A stretch of DNA of 21,003 nt from contig JAUUYW010000012.1 in the NCBI GenBank assembly GCA_030590265.1, forward strand, positions 1-21,003, written 5' to 3'. The notes under the pieces are model-generated. The model saw nothing but the letters and a program-made list of their open reading frames with translations, was not told where the DNA came from and did not search any database. This document shows positions 7,645 to 15,269 of the stretch, piece by piece; position 1 is the stretch's first letter, and every line of letters begins with the position of its first letter. The stretch is from Candidatus Krumholzibacteriia bacterium. Lineage in GTDB: Bacteria; Krumholzibacteriota; Krumholzibacteriia; LZORAL124-64-63. The translations under genes were made by a program, and so were the position numbers.

Positions 7645-8571
7645 ATGCGTCCCCCTTCATTCTTACGCTTCATTCTGTACTTAAATACAGTCATTCTAAT
7701 TTCAATAGTCGGGCCAGTCCTGGCCGAACGCCCGGAACCCGAAGTGCACGGCGTATTTGACGGTGACGAGATGTACACCCTGCTTCCTCCCGATGCCATC
7801 CCGGCCATCACCAATCCCGAATATGTAACCGGTGAAGAAGCCGCAGCCCAGATGCTGCCCGAAGAACCCATCATCGGCGTAGCCACTGGTGATGATGCCG
7901 TCTGCTGGTCAGCCTGGCAATTGGATCATCACGAAATTGTGGACGACTATATCGGCGAGACTCCCATTGCCGCCACTTGGTGACCTCTTTGCCATACGGC
8001 CGTGGTTCACGTCCGCAAAATTGAAGAGCAAACTTTCACCTTTATTGTTTCGGGTAAATTGTGGCGCAACAGTCTGGTGATGCAGGACAAGGAGACCGGT
8101 TCCCTGTGGAGTCATATCACTGGAATCTGTCTGGAGGGGGAGCACAAAGGCGCAGCTTTGCAACAAATGCCTGCTGTGCAAACAACCTGGGCCCAGTGGC
8201 AGACCGACCATCCCGAGACACGGGTTTTGAAAAAATCCGAAGAGATCAAGAGCTCCCGTTATCAGGGTTACTTTGATGACCCCGAAAAGACAGGGCTTTT
8301 TCGTACTTTTTGGCTGGAAGACCGTATGCCGGGCAAGGCCATTGTGCACGGCATAACTCTGGGTCCCCATGCTCTGGCTGTAACCGATGATGCCCTGAAA
8401 ACCGGAGAAAAATTGAGCCACGATCTGGGCGGAATCAAGGTGATCATCACTCGTGACGCAGATGGTGGAGTTCGTGCAGTGCGTGCTGATAATGACAGCG
8501 AAATTCAGGTTCTCGATGCCTATTGGTTTGCCTGGAGTGCCTTCTATCCCAACACCGCGGTCCTGGACTAA
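7645..8571 (+). CDS. DUF3179-family exported protein with in-frame UGA at the CxxC motif (candidate selenoprotein)
   Basis: The ATG at 7645 follows AAAGGA by five bases and opens a signal peptide (RFILYLNTVILISIVGPVLA). The frame matches DUF3179: IPAITNPEYV, EPIIGVATGDDAVCW, HHEIVDDYIGETPIAATW, then PLCHTAVVHV, GKLWRNSLVMQDKETGSLW and so on to a natural TAA at 8569-8571. The only interruption is TGA at 7981-7983 (codon 113), precisely where the family has the first Cys of T[YW]CPLC. If read as selenocysteine, the product has 308 residues, a normal DUF3179 length, with a UxxC pair (U113, C116). The downstream frame is intact and family-like for 196 codons, and a bSECIS-compatible hairpin follows the UGA. 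DUF3179 function is unknown; the CxxC suggests thiol or metal chemistry in the periplasm. The alternative is a recent nonsense mutation (TGC or TGT to TGA). The family call is firm; recoding is an inference. Confidence 0.85.
7981..7983 (+). other. In-frame UGA, candidate selenocysteine codon
   Basis: TGG TGA CCT CTT TGC reads W-U-P-L-C, replacing the first Cys of the DUF3179 CPLC motif. UxxC in place of CxxC is a classic arrangement in redox selenoproteins. Confidence 0.55.
7997..8015 (+). promoter_or_regulatory. Candidate bacterial SECIS hairpin for the DUF3179 gene
   Basis: CGG-C-CGTG (7997-8004) pairs with CACG-T-CCG (8008-8015): seven base pairs plus one C/T mismatch around the loop GTT (8005-8007). 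The loop begins 22 nt after the UGA and starts with G, within the 16-37 nt spacing and G-in-loop rule I recall for bacterial SECIS elements. The elements vary between species, so this is supportive only. Confidence 0.45.
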
Positions 8572-8589
8572 AATTTGGACCGCTGCCCC

Positions 8590-8623
8590 GGGGTTGGTTG
8601 TGTTTTTTTTAGCAACCAGCCCC
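8590..8623 (+). terminator. Hairpin with the T-run inside its loop, after the DUF3179 gene
   Basis: ggggttggttg (8590-8600) pairs with caaccagcccc (8613-8623) over 11 bp with one G-T wobble. The 12-nt loop contains eight consecutive T (8603-8610). It starts 18 bases after the stop. Its place fits a terminator separating DUF3179 from nap, but a T-run in the loop rather than after the stem is unusual. Confidence 0.5.
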
Positions 8624-8833
8624 TGTGTCGGCAAAAGTCGACAAAATGATCCAAATTAAGAAAAGACACGGTCTTTCAAATGTGGACATCGTCGATCCCT
8701 TATCTCTTTGAAATATTTAGCTTTACGCAAATTCACAAATCCCAGTAAGTTACTTCCTGTTATTGGCTAATTCCCCGTGCAGCCAATTCTTCGGCGCGGG
8801 GTTCGAGCAATACCTGACCGAAAGAGGTTTGAA

Positions 8834-11608
8834 ATGTCTCTGACTCGTCGTGAATTTATCAAAAGGGCGGCTGCGGTGAGCGCTGCAGGTGCCATTGGGA
8901 TGAAAAATCCCGAATCCGCTTTGGCCCAGGTGGCCGATGTGGAGAGTGGCTGGAAGTGGGACAAAGGTGTCTGCCGCTTTTGTGGAACAGGTTGTGGTCT
9001 GATGCTGGCCACTCGCAACGACAAGATCGTGGCGGTCAAGGGAGATCCAGCAGCTCCGGTTAACCGTGGTCTGAACTGCATCAAGGGATATTTCAATGCA
9101 AAAATCATGTATGGAAAAGATCGTCTGACACAGCCGCTTTTGAGAGTCAACAGCCAGGGTGAGTTCGACAAGCAGGGTAAGTTCCAGCCAGTCTCCTGGG
9201 ACAAGGCCTTCGATGTCATGGCAGAGAAATTCAAGGAAGCCTACGGAGAACTTGGCCCCACGGGTATTGGTGTTTTTGGATCAGGTCAGTATACGATCCA
9301 GGAAGGCTACGCCATGGTCAAACTGGTCAAGGGTGGTTTCCGCAGCAACAACATTGATCCCAACGCGCGGCATTGCATGGCCAGTGCCGTGGTGGGCTTC
9401 ATCCAGACTTTTGGTATCGATGAACCTTCCGGTAATTACGACGACATTGAATACACCGACACCGCCGTGCTCTGGGGTGCGAACATGGCCGAGATGCATC
9501 CTATTTTGTGGTCTCGCATTTCGGATCGCAAGCTTTCCAATCCGGACAGGGTCAAACTGATCAACTTGTCGGTTTACAAGAACCGTTGTTCGAATCTTTC
9601 GGATACTGACATCATCTTCAAACCCCAAACTGATCTGGCCATCTGGAATTACATCGCCCATGAGATCGTGCACAACCATCCCGAGGCCATCGACCAGGAA
9701 TTTGTGGACAAGTACACGGTCTTTGCTGCGGGTAAGGTTGATGTGGGGTATGGCATGCGCGGCAATCCCGATCATCCCAAGTATTCGGCTCTGGAACGTG
9801 AGACCATGAAGAAACAGGTTTCCAAGGTTTTGAGTGAAGCCGAAGGCAAGACCCTGGCTTATCTGGGGTACAAGGCCGGCGATACTCTTGAGAACAAGAG
9901 TGCCGGCGATGCTTTCAAGCACTGGATCATCGGCCTTGAAGATTTCAAAAAAGGTCTGGAACCTTACACTCTTGATTTCGTGGCCGAGTTGGCCAAGGGT
10001 GATCCCGACGAGCCCCTTGAAGAATTCAAAGCCAAACTGCAGATGCTGGCCGATTTGTATCTTGAGAAGGACCGCAAGGTTGTCAGTTACTGGACCATGG
10101 GTATGAATCAACATACTCGCGGTAGCTGGTGTAACGAAATGGCTTACAGCGTTCACTTGCTGTTGGGGAAGCAGGCTCAACCAGGTAACGGAGCCTTCAG
10201 CCTGACTGGTCAGCCCAGTGCCTGTGGTACTGCTCGTGAAGTGGGAACTTTTGCTCACCGTTTGCCTGCGGATCTGGTGGTCAAGAATCCCAAACATCGT
10301 GCCATTACTGAAGGCCATGGGAAGCTGCCTGCCAAAACCCTGAACGGCAAGCCGGGCAGTCATTACACCAAACTGTTGCGGGATATTGAGGACGGAAAAA
10401 TCAAGTGGGCCTGGGTGCAGGTTTGCAACCCTTGGCAGAATACGGCCAACGCCAACCACTGGATCAAGGCTGCCCGTGAGATGGACAATTTCATTGTCTG
10501 TTCCGATGTGTATCCGACCATTTCGGCCAAGGTTGCCGATCTCATTTTGCCCAGCGCCATGATCTTCGAGAAGTGGGGTGCTTACGGCAACGCCGAGCGC
10601 CGGACTCAGCACTGGAAACAGTTTGTTACTCCGGTGGGTGAATCCATGCCCGATATTTGGCAGGCCTTCGAGTTTGCCAAACGTTTCACCCTGAAAGAGG
10701 TTTGGGGCGAACAGAAAATCACACCTGAATTGACCCTGCCTTCGGTGATGGCCGATGCCCACGCCATGGGTTACAAGGACGACGATACCCTCTTCGATGT
10801 GCTCTTCAACAACGAAGAGGCCCGCAGCTACACCTGGCCCGATCCCATCGGCAAGGATACTCTCAACACCATGGCTGAAGGTGACAAACGCAAGGTCGCC
10901 GGCTTCGAGGGTTACGGCTATTTCGTGCACAAATACTTGTGGGAAGAGTATCGCAAGTTTGGTGTTGGTCACATGCATGACCTGGCCGACTTCGACACCT
11001 ACCACAAGGTGCGCGGTCTGAAGTGGCCGGTGATCAACGGCAAGGAAACCGAGTGGCGTTTCAACTCGGAATACGATTCCTATGTGGGTGAAAAATCACC
11101 GGGCAACAAGTTCGCTTTCTACGGGCCAATCTTGAAGGCCATGCCTGCGGGCAACCTGGCCGGACCAGTGAAGGGCGATAAAGTCCAACTGGCCAACAAG
11201 GCCAAGATCTTCTTCCGGCCCTACATGGATCCTCCGGAAATGCCTGACAACAAATACCCTCTGTGGTTGGTGACCGGCCGAGTGCTGGAACATTGGCACA
11301 CCGGATCCATGACCATGCGTGTTCCCGAACTGTACCGAGCGGTGCCAGATGCCGTCTGTTACATGAACGGCGGCGATGCCAGGAAGATGGGTCTTGCCGG
11401 CAGCGACAGTGTCTGGATTGAAAGCCGTCGCGGCAAGGTCAAGGCACGCCTGGAGTTGAGAGGTCGAAACACCATGCCCAAGGGGATGGTCTTTGTGCCC
11501 TTCTTCGACGAACGGGTGCTGATCAACAAGGTCTGCCTCGATGCTACTTGTCCCATCTCCAAGGAGACGGATTTCAAGAAGTGCGCCGTAAAAGTGACCA
11601 AGGCGTAG
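8834..11608 (+). CDS. napA: Periplasmic nitrate reductase catalytic subunit NapA, epsilonproteobacterial type
   Basis: This encodes 924 residues. It is the molybdenum (bis-MGD) enzyme that reduces nitrate to nitrite in the periplasm. The ATG at 8834 follows AAGAGGT by six bases; the frame runs further upstream but the Tat signal TRREFIKRAAAVSAAGA starts here. The [4Fe-4S] ligands are C47, C50, C54 and C82; C181 in NARHCMASAV is the Mo ligand, which marks NapA rather than a selenocysteine formate dehydrogenase. Its length, the long insert (about residues 300-400) and phrases such as RGLNCIKGYFNAKIMYG and TDFKKCAVKV match the roughly 925-residue NapA of Campylobacter/Wolinella rather than the roughly 830-residue form of Escherichia coli. 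It is the first gene of a tight operon with G, H, B, F and D. No obvious FNR-type palindrome is seen in 8624-8833. Confidence 0.97.
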   Translation: MSLTRREFIKRAAAVSAAGAIGMKNPESALAQVADVESGWKWDKGVCRFCGTGCGLMLATRNDKIVAVKGDPAAPVNRGLNCIKGYFNAKIMYGKDRLTQPLLRVNSQGEFDKQGKFQPVSWDKAFDVMAEKFKEAYGELGPTGIGVFGSGQYTIQEGYAMVKLVKGGFRSNNIDPNARHCMASAVVGFIQTFGIDEPSGNYDDIEYTDTAVLWGANMAEMHPILWSRISDRKLSNPDRVKLINLSVYKNRCSNLSDTDIIFKPQTDLAIWNYIAHEIVHNHPEAIDQEFVDKYTVFAAGKVDVGYGMRGNPDHPKYSALERETMKKQVSKVLSEAEGKTLAYLGYKAGDTLENKSAGDAFKHWIIGLEDFKKGLEPYTLDFVAELAKGDPDEPLEEFKAKLQMLADLYLEKDRKVVSYWTMGMNQHTRGSWCNEMAYSVHLLLGKQAQPGNGAFSLTGQPSACGTAREVGTFAHRLPADLVVKNPKHRAITEGHGKLPAKTLNGKPGSHYTKLLRDIEDGKIKWAWVQVCNPWQNTANANHWIKAAREMDNFIVCSDVYPTISAKVADLILPSAMIFEKWGAYGNAERRTQHWKQFVTPVGESMPDIWQAFEFAKRFTLKEVWGEQKITPELTLPSVMADAHAMGYKDDDTLFDVLFNNEEARSYTWPDPIGKDTLNTMAEGDKRKVAGFEGYGYFVHKYLWEEYRKFGVGHMHDLADFDTYHKVRGLKWPVINGKETEWRFNSEYDSYVGEKSPGNKFAFYGPILKAMPAGNLAGPVKGDKVQLANKAKIFFRPYMDPPEMPDNKYPLWLVTGRVLEHWHTGSMTMRVPELYRAVPDAVCYMNGGDARKMGLAGSDSVWIESRRGKVKARLELRGRNTMPKGMVFVPFFDERVLINKVCLDATCPISKETDFKKCAVKVTKA

Positions 11609-11616
11609 CGGGCACC

Positions 11617-12414
11617 ATGTCGATCGACAAGGGCACCAACCGTCGGGAATTCTTCTCGACGCTGTTTAAAGGCGGCGCTGCCGCCCTGGCCGGAGGCGTA
11701 TTGTGGGGTGGCTTTGTCCGCGAGGCCAAAGACGCCCCACTGGTTCTGCGTCCTCCCGGAGCTGTGCCCACAGATGATTTTCTGGCCAAGTGCATTCGCT
11801 GTGGATTGTGTGTGGAGGCTTGTCCTTACGATACACTTTCTTTGGCCACACCGGGCTCTGGTGTTCCCACGGGAACTCCGGAATTCACCCCCCGTGTGGT
11901 GCCCTGCTATTTGTGCCAGGATATTCCCTGTGCCGTGGAATGTCCCACCGGTGCTTTGGATGTTGCTTTGGTCAGCAGCGACGATGGTAGGGACCTTGAT
12001 ATCAACCGGGCCCGCATGGGTCTGGCAGTCATGGACTACCACAATTGCATCGCCGCCTGGGGGCTGCGCTGTGATGCCTGCTACCGGGCCTGTCCCTTGA
12101 TCGACAAAGCCATCACTCTGGAATACAGCCGCAATGAACGCACCGGACGGCACGCCATGTTGTTGCCCAAGGTTCAAACCGATGCCTGCACCGGATGTGG
12201 TCTCTGTGAAAGAGCCTGCATTGTGGAGGAGGCTGCGATCATTATTTTGCCCCGGGATGTTGCCCTGGGCAAGGTCGGCGACAATTACCTGCGTGGTTGG
12301 GACGAAGAAGACCAAAAACGAATCAAGGATGCGGTGCCGCCGGATGAAATACGGCAGCAGCAAGCCGTCGATCCACTCGATTACCTGAACGATGGAGGTC
12401 TGGAATATGAATAA
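11617..12414 (+). CDS. napG: NapG, periplasmic ferredoxin-type subunit of the NapGH quinol dehydrogenase
   Basis: This encodes 265 residues. The ATG at 11617, eight bases after the napA stop, opens a twin-arginine signal (TNRREFFSTLFKGGAAALAGG). The mature protein carries four [4Fe-4S] motifs: C59/62/65/69, C97/100/105/109, C144/152/155/159 and C191/194/197/201. With NapH it takes electrons from menaquinol to the periplasmic NapAB side. The ribosome site is weak (gcgggc), suggesting translational coupling to napA. Its last eight bases overlap the start of napH. The reading frame is open 69 bases upstream of this ATG, inside napA, but that extension lacks signal features. Confidence 0.95.
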   Translation: MSIDKGTNRREFFSTLFKGGAAALAGGVLWGGFVREAKDAPLVLRPPGAVPTDDFLAKCIRCGLCVEACPYDTLSLATPGSGVPTGTPEFTPRVVPCYLCQDIPCAVECPTGALDVALVSSDDGRDLDINRARMGLAVMDYHNCIAAWGLRCDACYRACPLIDKAITLEYSRNERTGRHAMLLPKVQTDACTGCGLCERACIVEEAAIIILPRDVALGKVGDNYLRGWDEEDQKRIKDAVPPDEIRQQQAVDPLDYLNDGGLEYE

Positions 12415-13234
12415 ATCCAGGCATCTGCGTTACCTGGTCAGTCGGCGTGTGGTTCAAGCGGCAGTGATGCTGTTGTTGGTGGGTGGCAACCTTTGGGGCT
12501 GGACTGTGCTGCGGGGAAACCTCAGCCAATCCTTGCTGCTGGGCACGGTGCCTTTGGCCGATCCCTTCGCTGTGTTGCAGTTGCTGGCGGCCGGTGGGCT
12601 GTTGGCAAGCAACGCTTTGCTGGGATCACTGATCACCGTGGTGTTCTATGGTTTGCTCGGCGGTCGTACCTTCTGCGCCTGGGTATGTCCCCTGAACCCG
12701 GTGACGGATCTGGCCAACTGGTTAGCTCGCCGTCTGGGTTGGAACAAAGGTCGACAAGCAAGGATGTTTTCCCGGAGTTCACGCTTCGTGGTTCTGATCC
12801 TTGCTCTGGTGCTGTCCTTCGTGCTGGGAATTGCCGCCTTTGAAGCCATCAGCCCCATCGGCATGCTGCACCGCGGGTTGGTGTTCGGCATGGGAGCGGG
12901 ATGGATGATTGTGCTGGCTGTTTTCCTTTTCGATCTGGCCGTGCAACGCAACGGTTTTTGCGGCCACTTGTGTCCCCTCGGAGCTTTTTATTCTGCCATC
13001 TCGCCCTTGAGCCTGATGCGCATTGAACACGATCACAATAAATGCACCTCATGCATGGATTGCCTGAAGGTGTGCCCTGAAAATGAAATTCTGGAACTGG
13101 TCGGCAAAGCCAGCGGCTCGGTTCTCGATGGAGTCTGTACAAATTGCGGCCGTTGCATCGAAATCTGTCACGACGATGCGCTCCGCTTCAATCTTCGCAA
13201 ACAAGCCATGTCCCTCGAATCGGGAGGTTCCTGA
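12407..13234 (+). CDS. napH: NapH, membrane quinol dehydrogenase subunit
   Basis: This encodes 275 residues. The ATG at 12407 has GGAGG eight bases upstream and overlaps the napG stop by eight bases. The sequence shows four membrane segments (about residues 16-34, 55-85, 126-148 and 158-180), the two CxxxCP motifs C90/C94 and C185/C189 typical of NapH, and a cytoplasmic C-terminus with two [4Fe-4S] motifs (C213/216/219/223 and C244/247/250/254). NapH binds and oxidises menaquinol and partners NapG. No napC is present, so NapGH is the likely sole quinol entry point for nitrate reduction here. It is followed by napB with a TGATG stop/start overlap. Confidence 0.95.
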   Translation: MNKSRHLRYLVSRRVVQAAVMLLLVGGNLWGWTVLRGNLSQSLLLGTVPLADPFAVLQLLAAGGLLASNALLGSLITVVFYGLLGGRTFCAWVCPLNPVTDLANWLARRLGWNKGRQARMFSRSSRFVVLILALVLSFVLGIAAFEAISPIGMLHRGLVFGMGAGWMIVLAVFLFDLAVQRNGFCGHLCPLGAFYSAISPLSLMRIEHDHNKCTSCMDCLKVCPENEILELVGKASGSVLDGVCTNCGRCIEICHDDALRFNLRKQAMSLESGGS

Positions 13235-13821
13235 TGTTAATCCGGATGTTGAAGACAAACAGAATGATCTTGGTGGGAATGCTGATCCTGCTGGTGTTTG
13301 CGGTGGGCTGTTCCAAGCAAACAGCTCCCGTTCAACAGGAGGCTGCCCCGGAGGCTCCTGCTGCAGCCGCCCCTGTATTGGTTTCGGATGACGAACTGAG
13401 TTATCGTAACGAACCATTGATGGATCCTTCGGATACTCCCGTACCATCGTTTGAAGCTCCCGACCCCGGTGATGCCGATTTGATGGAGCGAGCTTTTGAG
13501 AATTCGCCGCCACTGATTCCTCACACCACCGATGGCTATCTGCCCATCACCATCAACGACAACCAGTGCCTGGAATGCCATCTGCCTGAAAATGCCGTGG
13601 ATGCAGAAGCCACAGCAACTCCGGCGAGCCACCTGTACGACATTCGGCGCGACGTCCAGTTGAAGGATCTGAACCCTGCTAATTTCAACTGCACCCAGTG
13701 CCACGCGACCCAGGCCGAGGTAGCTCCCTTGGTTGCCAATACTTTCGAACCATACTTCAGGACCGATGATGGGGCCTCCCAGTCCAATCTTTTGGACATC
13801 CTGAACGACGGCGTCGAGTAA
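13234..13821 (+). CDS. napB: NapB, diheme cytochrome c subunit, predicted lipoprotein
   Basis: This encodes 195 residues. The ATG at 13234 overlaps the napH TGA and has GGGAGG six bases upstream. Two c-type heme sites are present: CLECH (C112, C115, H116) and CTQCH (C153, C156, H157). H97 (PLIPHTT) and H133 (PASHLYD) sit where the distal heme ligands of NapB lie. NapB passes electrons from NapGH to NapA. The N-terminus is odd: MILVGMLILLVFAVGCSKQT reads as a lipoprotein signal with the Cys at residue 26, then an Ala/Pro-rich tether of about 40 residues. Classical NapB is soluble and somewhat shorter. Met5 or Met11 could also serve as start without changing this. Confidence 0.93.
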   Translation: MLIRMLKTNRMILVGMLILLVFAVGCSKQTAPVQQEAAPEAPAAAAPVLVSDDELSYRNEPLMDPSDTPVPSFEAPDPGDADLMERAFENSPPLIPHTTDGYLPITINDNQCLECHLPENAVDAEATATPASHLYDIRRDVQLKDLNPANFNCTQCHATQAEVAPLVANTFEPYFRTDDGASQSNLLDILNDGVE

Positions 13822-13824
13822 TCG

Positions 13825-14160
13825 GTGTCCTTCAATGGTTCACGCCGAAAATTTCTGACCCGGTTCATCAAGCCGGTCACCGAAACGGTAACGCAGGCAA
13901 AAGAAGATCAGTCGCCTGCGTTACCTGACGGTGTTAATATTCTCCTCAAGAAAGACCTTTGCATCGCCTGGGGTCGTGGTCTCTGTGACCGGTGTAACCG
14001 TGTGTGTCCCGAGAATGCTTTGTTCTTCGTTGGTCTGATGAACCCTCGCATCATCGATTCACGCTGCACCTGGTGCAATTTGTGCGTCCCTGTTTGTCCG
14101 GTTGACGCCATCGTGGTGCGACCCGAAGCCATCCCTGAACTGGAGACTGAAGAATCATGA
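13825..14160 (+). CDS. napF: NapF-type ferredoxin
   Basis: This encodes 111 residues. The start is GTG at 13825, three bases after the napB stop, with no good ribosome site, so coupling to napB is likely. Two [4Fe-4S] motifs are visible: C46/54/57/61 in an expanded first motif (CIAWGRGLCDRCNRVCP) and C81/84/87/91. The N-terminus carries SRRKFLTRFIKP, a twin-Arg-like motif that is also seen in NapF proteins without an obvious hydrophobic core; they are usually thought to act in the cytoplasm on NapA maturation. It overlaps napD by four bases (ATGA). Confidence 0.9.
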   Translation: MSFNGSRRKFLTRFIKPVTETVTQAKEDQSPALPDGVNILLKKDLCIAWGRGLCDRCNRVCPENALFFVGLMNPRIIDSRCTWCNLCVPVCPVDAIVVRPEAIPELETEES

Positions 14161-14429
14161 ACATTTCGAGCGTTGTGGTGAAAACCCTGCCTGAGCATCT
14201 TGAGGCTGTCAAAATCGCCCTGGAAGAAAGCGGCCTTTGTGAGGTTCATTTCAATGATGACCAGGGGCGCATTGTGGCAGTGATCGAAGGGGATGACGAT
14301 GCCGACGAATCGGACAAGTTGAAGTTGATTGCCGAGTTGCCCCATGTGGTCTCGGCAGATTTTTCTTGCACATATATTGATCCGGAGAATAATGGGAATG
14401 ACGGGTTGCAGCAGTTGGATGATAAGTAG
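14157..14429 (+). CDS. napD: NapD, NapA signal-peptide chaperone
   Basis: This encodes 90 residues. The ATG overlaps the napF stop (ATGA). It begins NISSVVVKTLPEHLEAVK and has the small alpha-beta fold pattern of NapD, with an acidic loop (EGDDDADESDK) and an acidic C-terminal tail. NapD binds the Tat signal of NapA in the cytoplasm until the cofactor is inserted. Sequence similarity is modest as usual for this family, but size and operon position support the call. It is the last gene of the operon; no clear terminator is seen in the 128 bases that follow. Confidence 0.9.
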   Translation: MNISSVVVKTLPEHLEAVKIALEESGLCEVHFNDDQGRIVAVIEGDDDADESDKLKLIAELPHVVSADFSCTYIDPENNGNDGLQQLDDK

Positions 14430-14557
14430 GGCGAATTTTGGCTGCAACTTTGTTTCATCGGGATTGGTCTTTCATTAAACAGGCCTTATTGGGTCGTCTA
14501 ATAGTCATACCCTGCTGAACATGCTCTGCGCATCACCCAATCCCCGGAGGGACCAAA

Positions 14558-15193
14558 ATGTTGAAACCGTTACCGCTGAGAATCCTGCTGTGCACCTTGT
14601 CGATATTTCTAATGAGCTCTATCCCGGTCATGGCCGATGAATGCCCTGATCTGATCGAAGCCGACTGTGCAGGCGGAACTGCCTGGTTCGGTCTGCGCCA
14701 TGATGGCGCCAATGTGGGCCAGGGCCATAAAGTCACTCTGCCCTGTGACGCTGAAGTCCTGAGCATTGAATTCATGTTCCAGGTGACCGGCAATCCCAAT
14801 GGGGGAGTGCCTTCCATGGTTGCCGGTGATGAAATCCACGTTGCTCTTATCGATGCCGATGGAAACAACCTGATCACGGCCACAACTGTTGTGCCTGCTG
14901 ATCTTTTCAACGGTTGGCTCGAATTTACCTTCCCCGAGGGAATGGTTGTGCCTGCAGGCCTGTATCAGTTTTCAGCCTACACAACTGTGGAGCGCAATTG
15001 TGCTTTCCACTTCGCCGTGGGTGAAGGTGCCGATTGCTACGACGGTGGTAACCGTGTGGCTTCCCTCAATGGTATCGAGGGTCCTTGGTTTGACTACGGT
15101 GTCACTGACGCGCCTTTCCGTCTGCATTTGAGCAGTAGTACGGTGGCTTCCGAAATGCGTGCCTGGGATTCGGTCAAAGGGTTGTACCGATAG
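14558..15193 (+). CDS. Exported protein of unknown function ending in -VKGLYR
   Basis: This encodes 211 residues. The ATG at 14558 follows GGAGG by seven bases and opens a signal peptide (RILLCTLSIFLMSSIPVMA, cut before DECPD). The mature part looks like one beta-sandwich: alternating hydrophobic strands such as KVTLPCDAEVLSIEFMFQV, IHVALIDADGNNLI and GWLEFTFPEG, with six cysteines likely in disulphides. I do not recognise a named family; the layout resembles generic carbohydrate-binding or choice-of-anchor-type domains. The last ten residues, AWDSVKGLYR, match the tail motif shared with the proteins at 736-1353 and 16067-17338. It has its own terminator, and a weak AT-rich gap separates it from napD, so it is probably not part of the nap operon. 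Confidence 0.88.
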   Translation: MLKPLPLRILLCTLSIFLMSSIPVMADECPDLIEADCAGGTAWFGLRHDGANVGQGHKVTLPCDAEVLSIEFMFQVTGNPNGGVPSMVAGDEIHVALIDADGNNLITATTVVPADLFNGWLEFTFPEGMVVPAGLYQFSAYTTVERNCAFHFAVGEGADCYDGGNRVASLNGIEGPWFDYGVTDAPFRLHLSSSTVASEMRAWDSVKGLYR

Positions 15194-15210
15194 GAAGAAG
15201 TTCAAATCAA

Positions 15211-15251
15211 TGAGCGGGCACCTTAAAGCATAGTGCCCGCTCATGTTTTTT
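15211..15251 (+). terminator. Rho-independent terminator
   Basis: tgagcgggcac (15211-15221) pairs perfectly with gtgcccgctca (15233-15243) over 11 bp, followed by tgtttttt. It lies 17 bases after the stop of the -VKGLYR gene and before the convergent barrel gene. Confidence 0.92.
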
Positions 15252-15269
15252 GATTCAATTCAGAAAAAG

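Noticed and set aside
9281..11005. Long open frame on the minus strand opposite napA (574 codons)
   Set aside because: It is an antisense shadow of napA with no ribosome site, no domain and composition that follows the napA codons.
8834..11608. Formate dehydrogenase as identity of the large molybdoenzyme
   Set aside because: The Mo ligand is an ordinary Cys in NARHCMASAV, and the gene sits in a complete napGHBFD operon with NapA-specific phrases.
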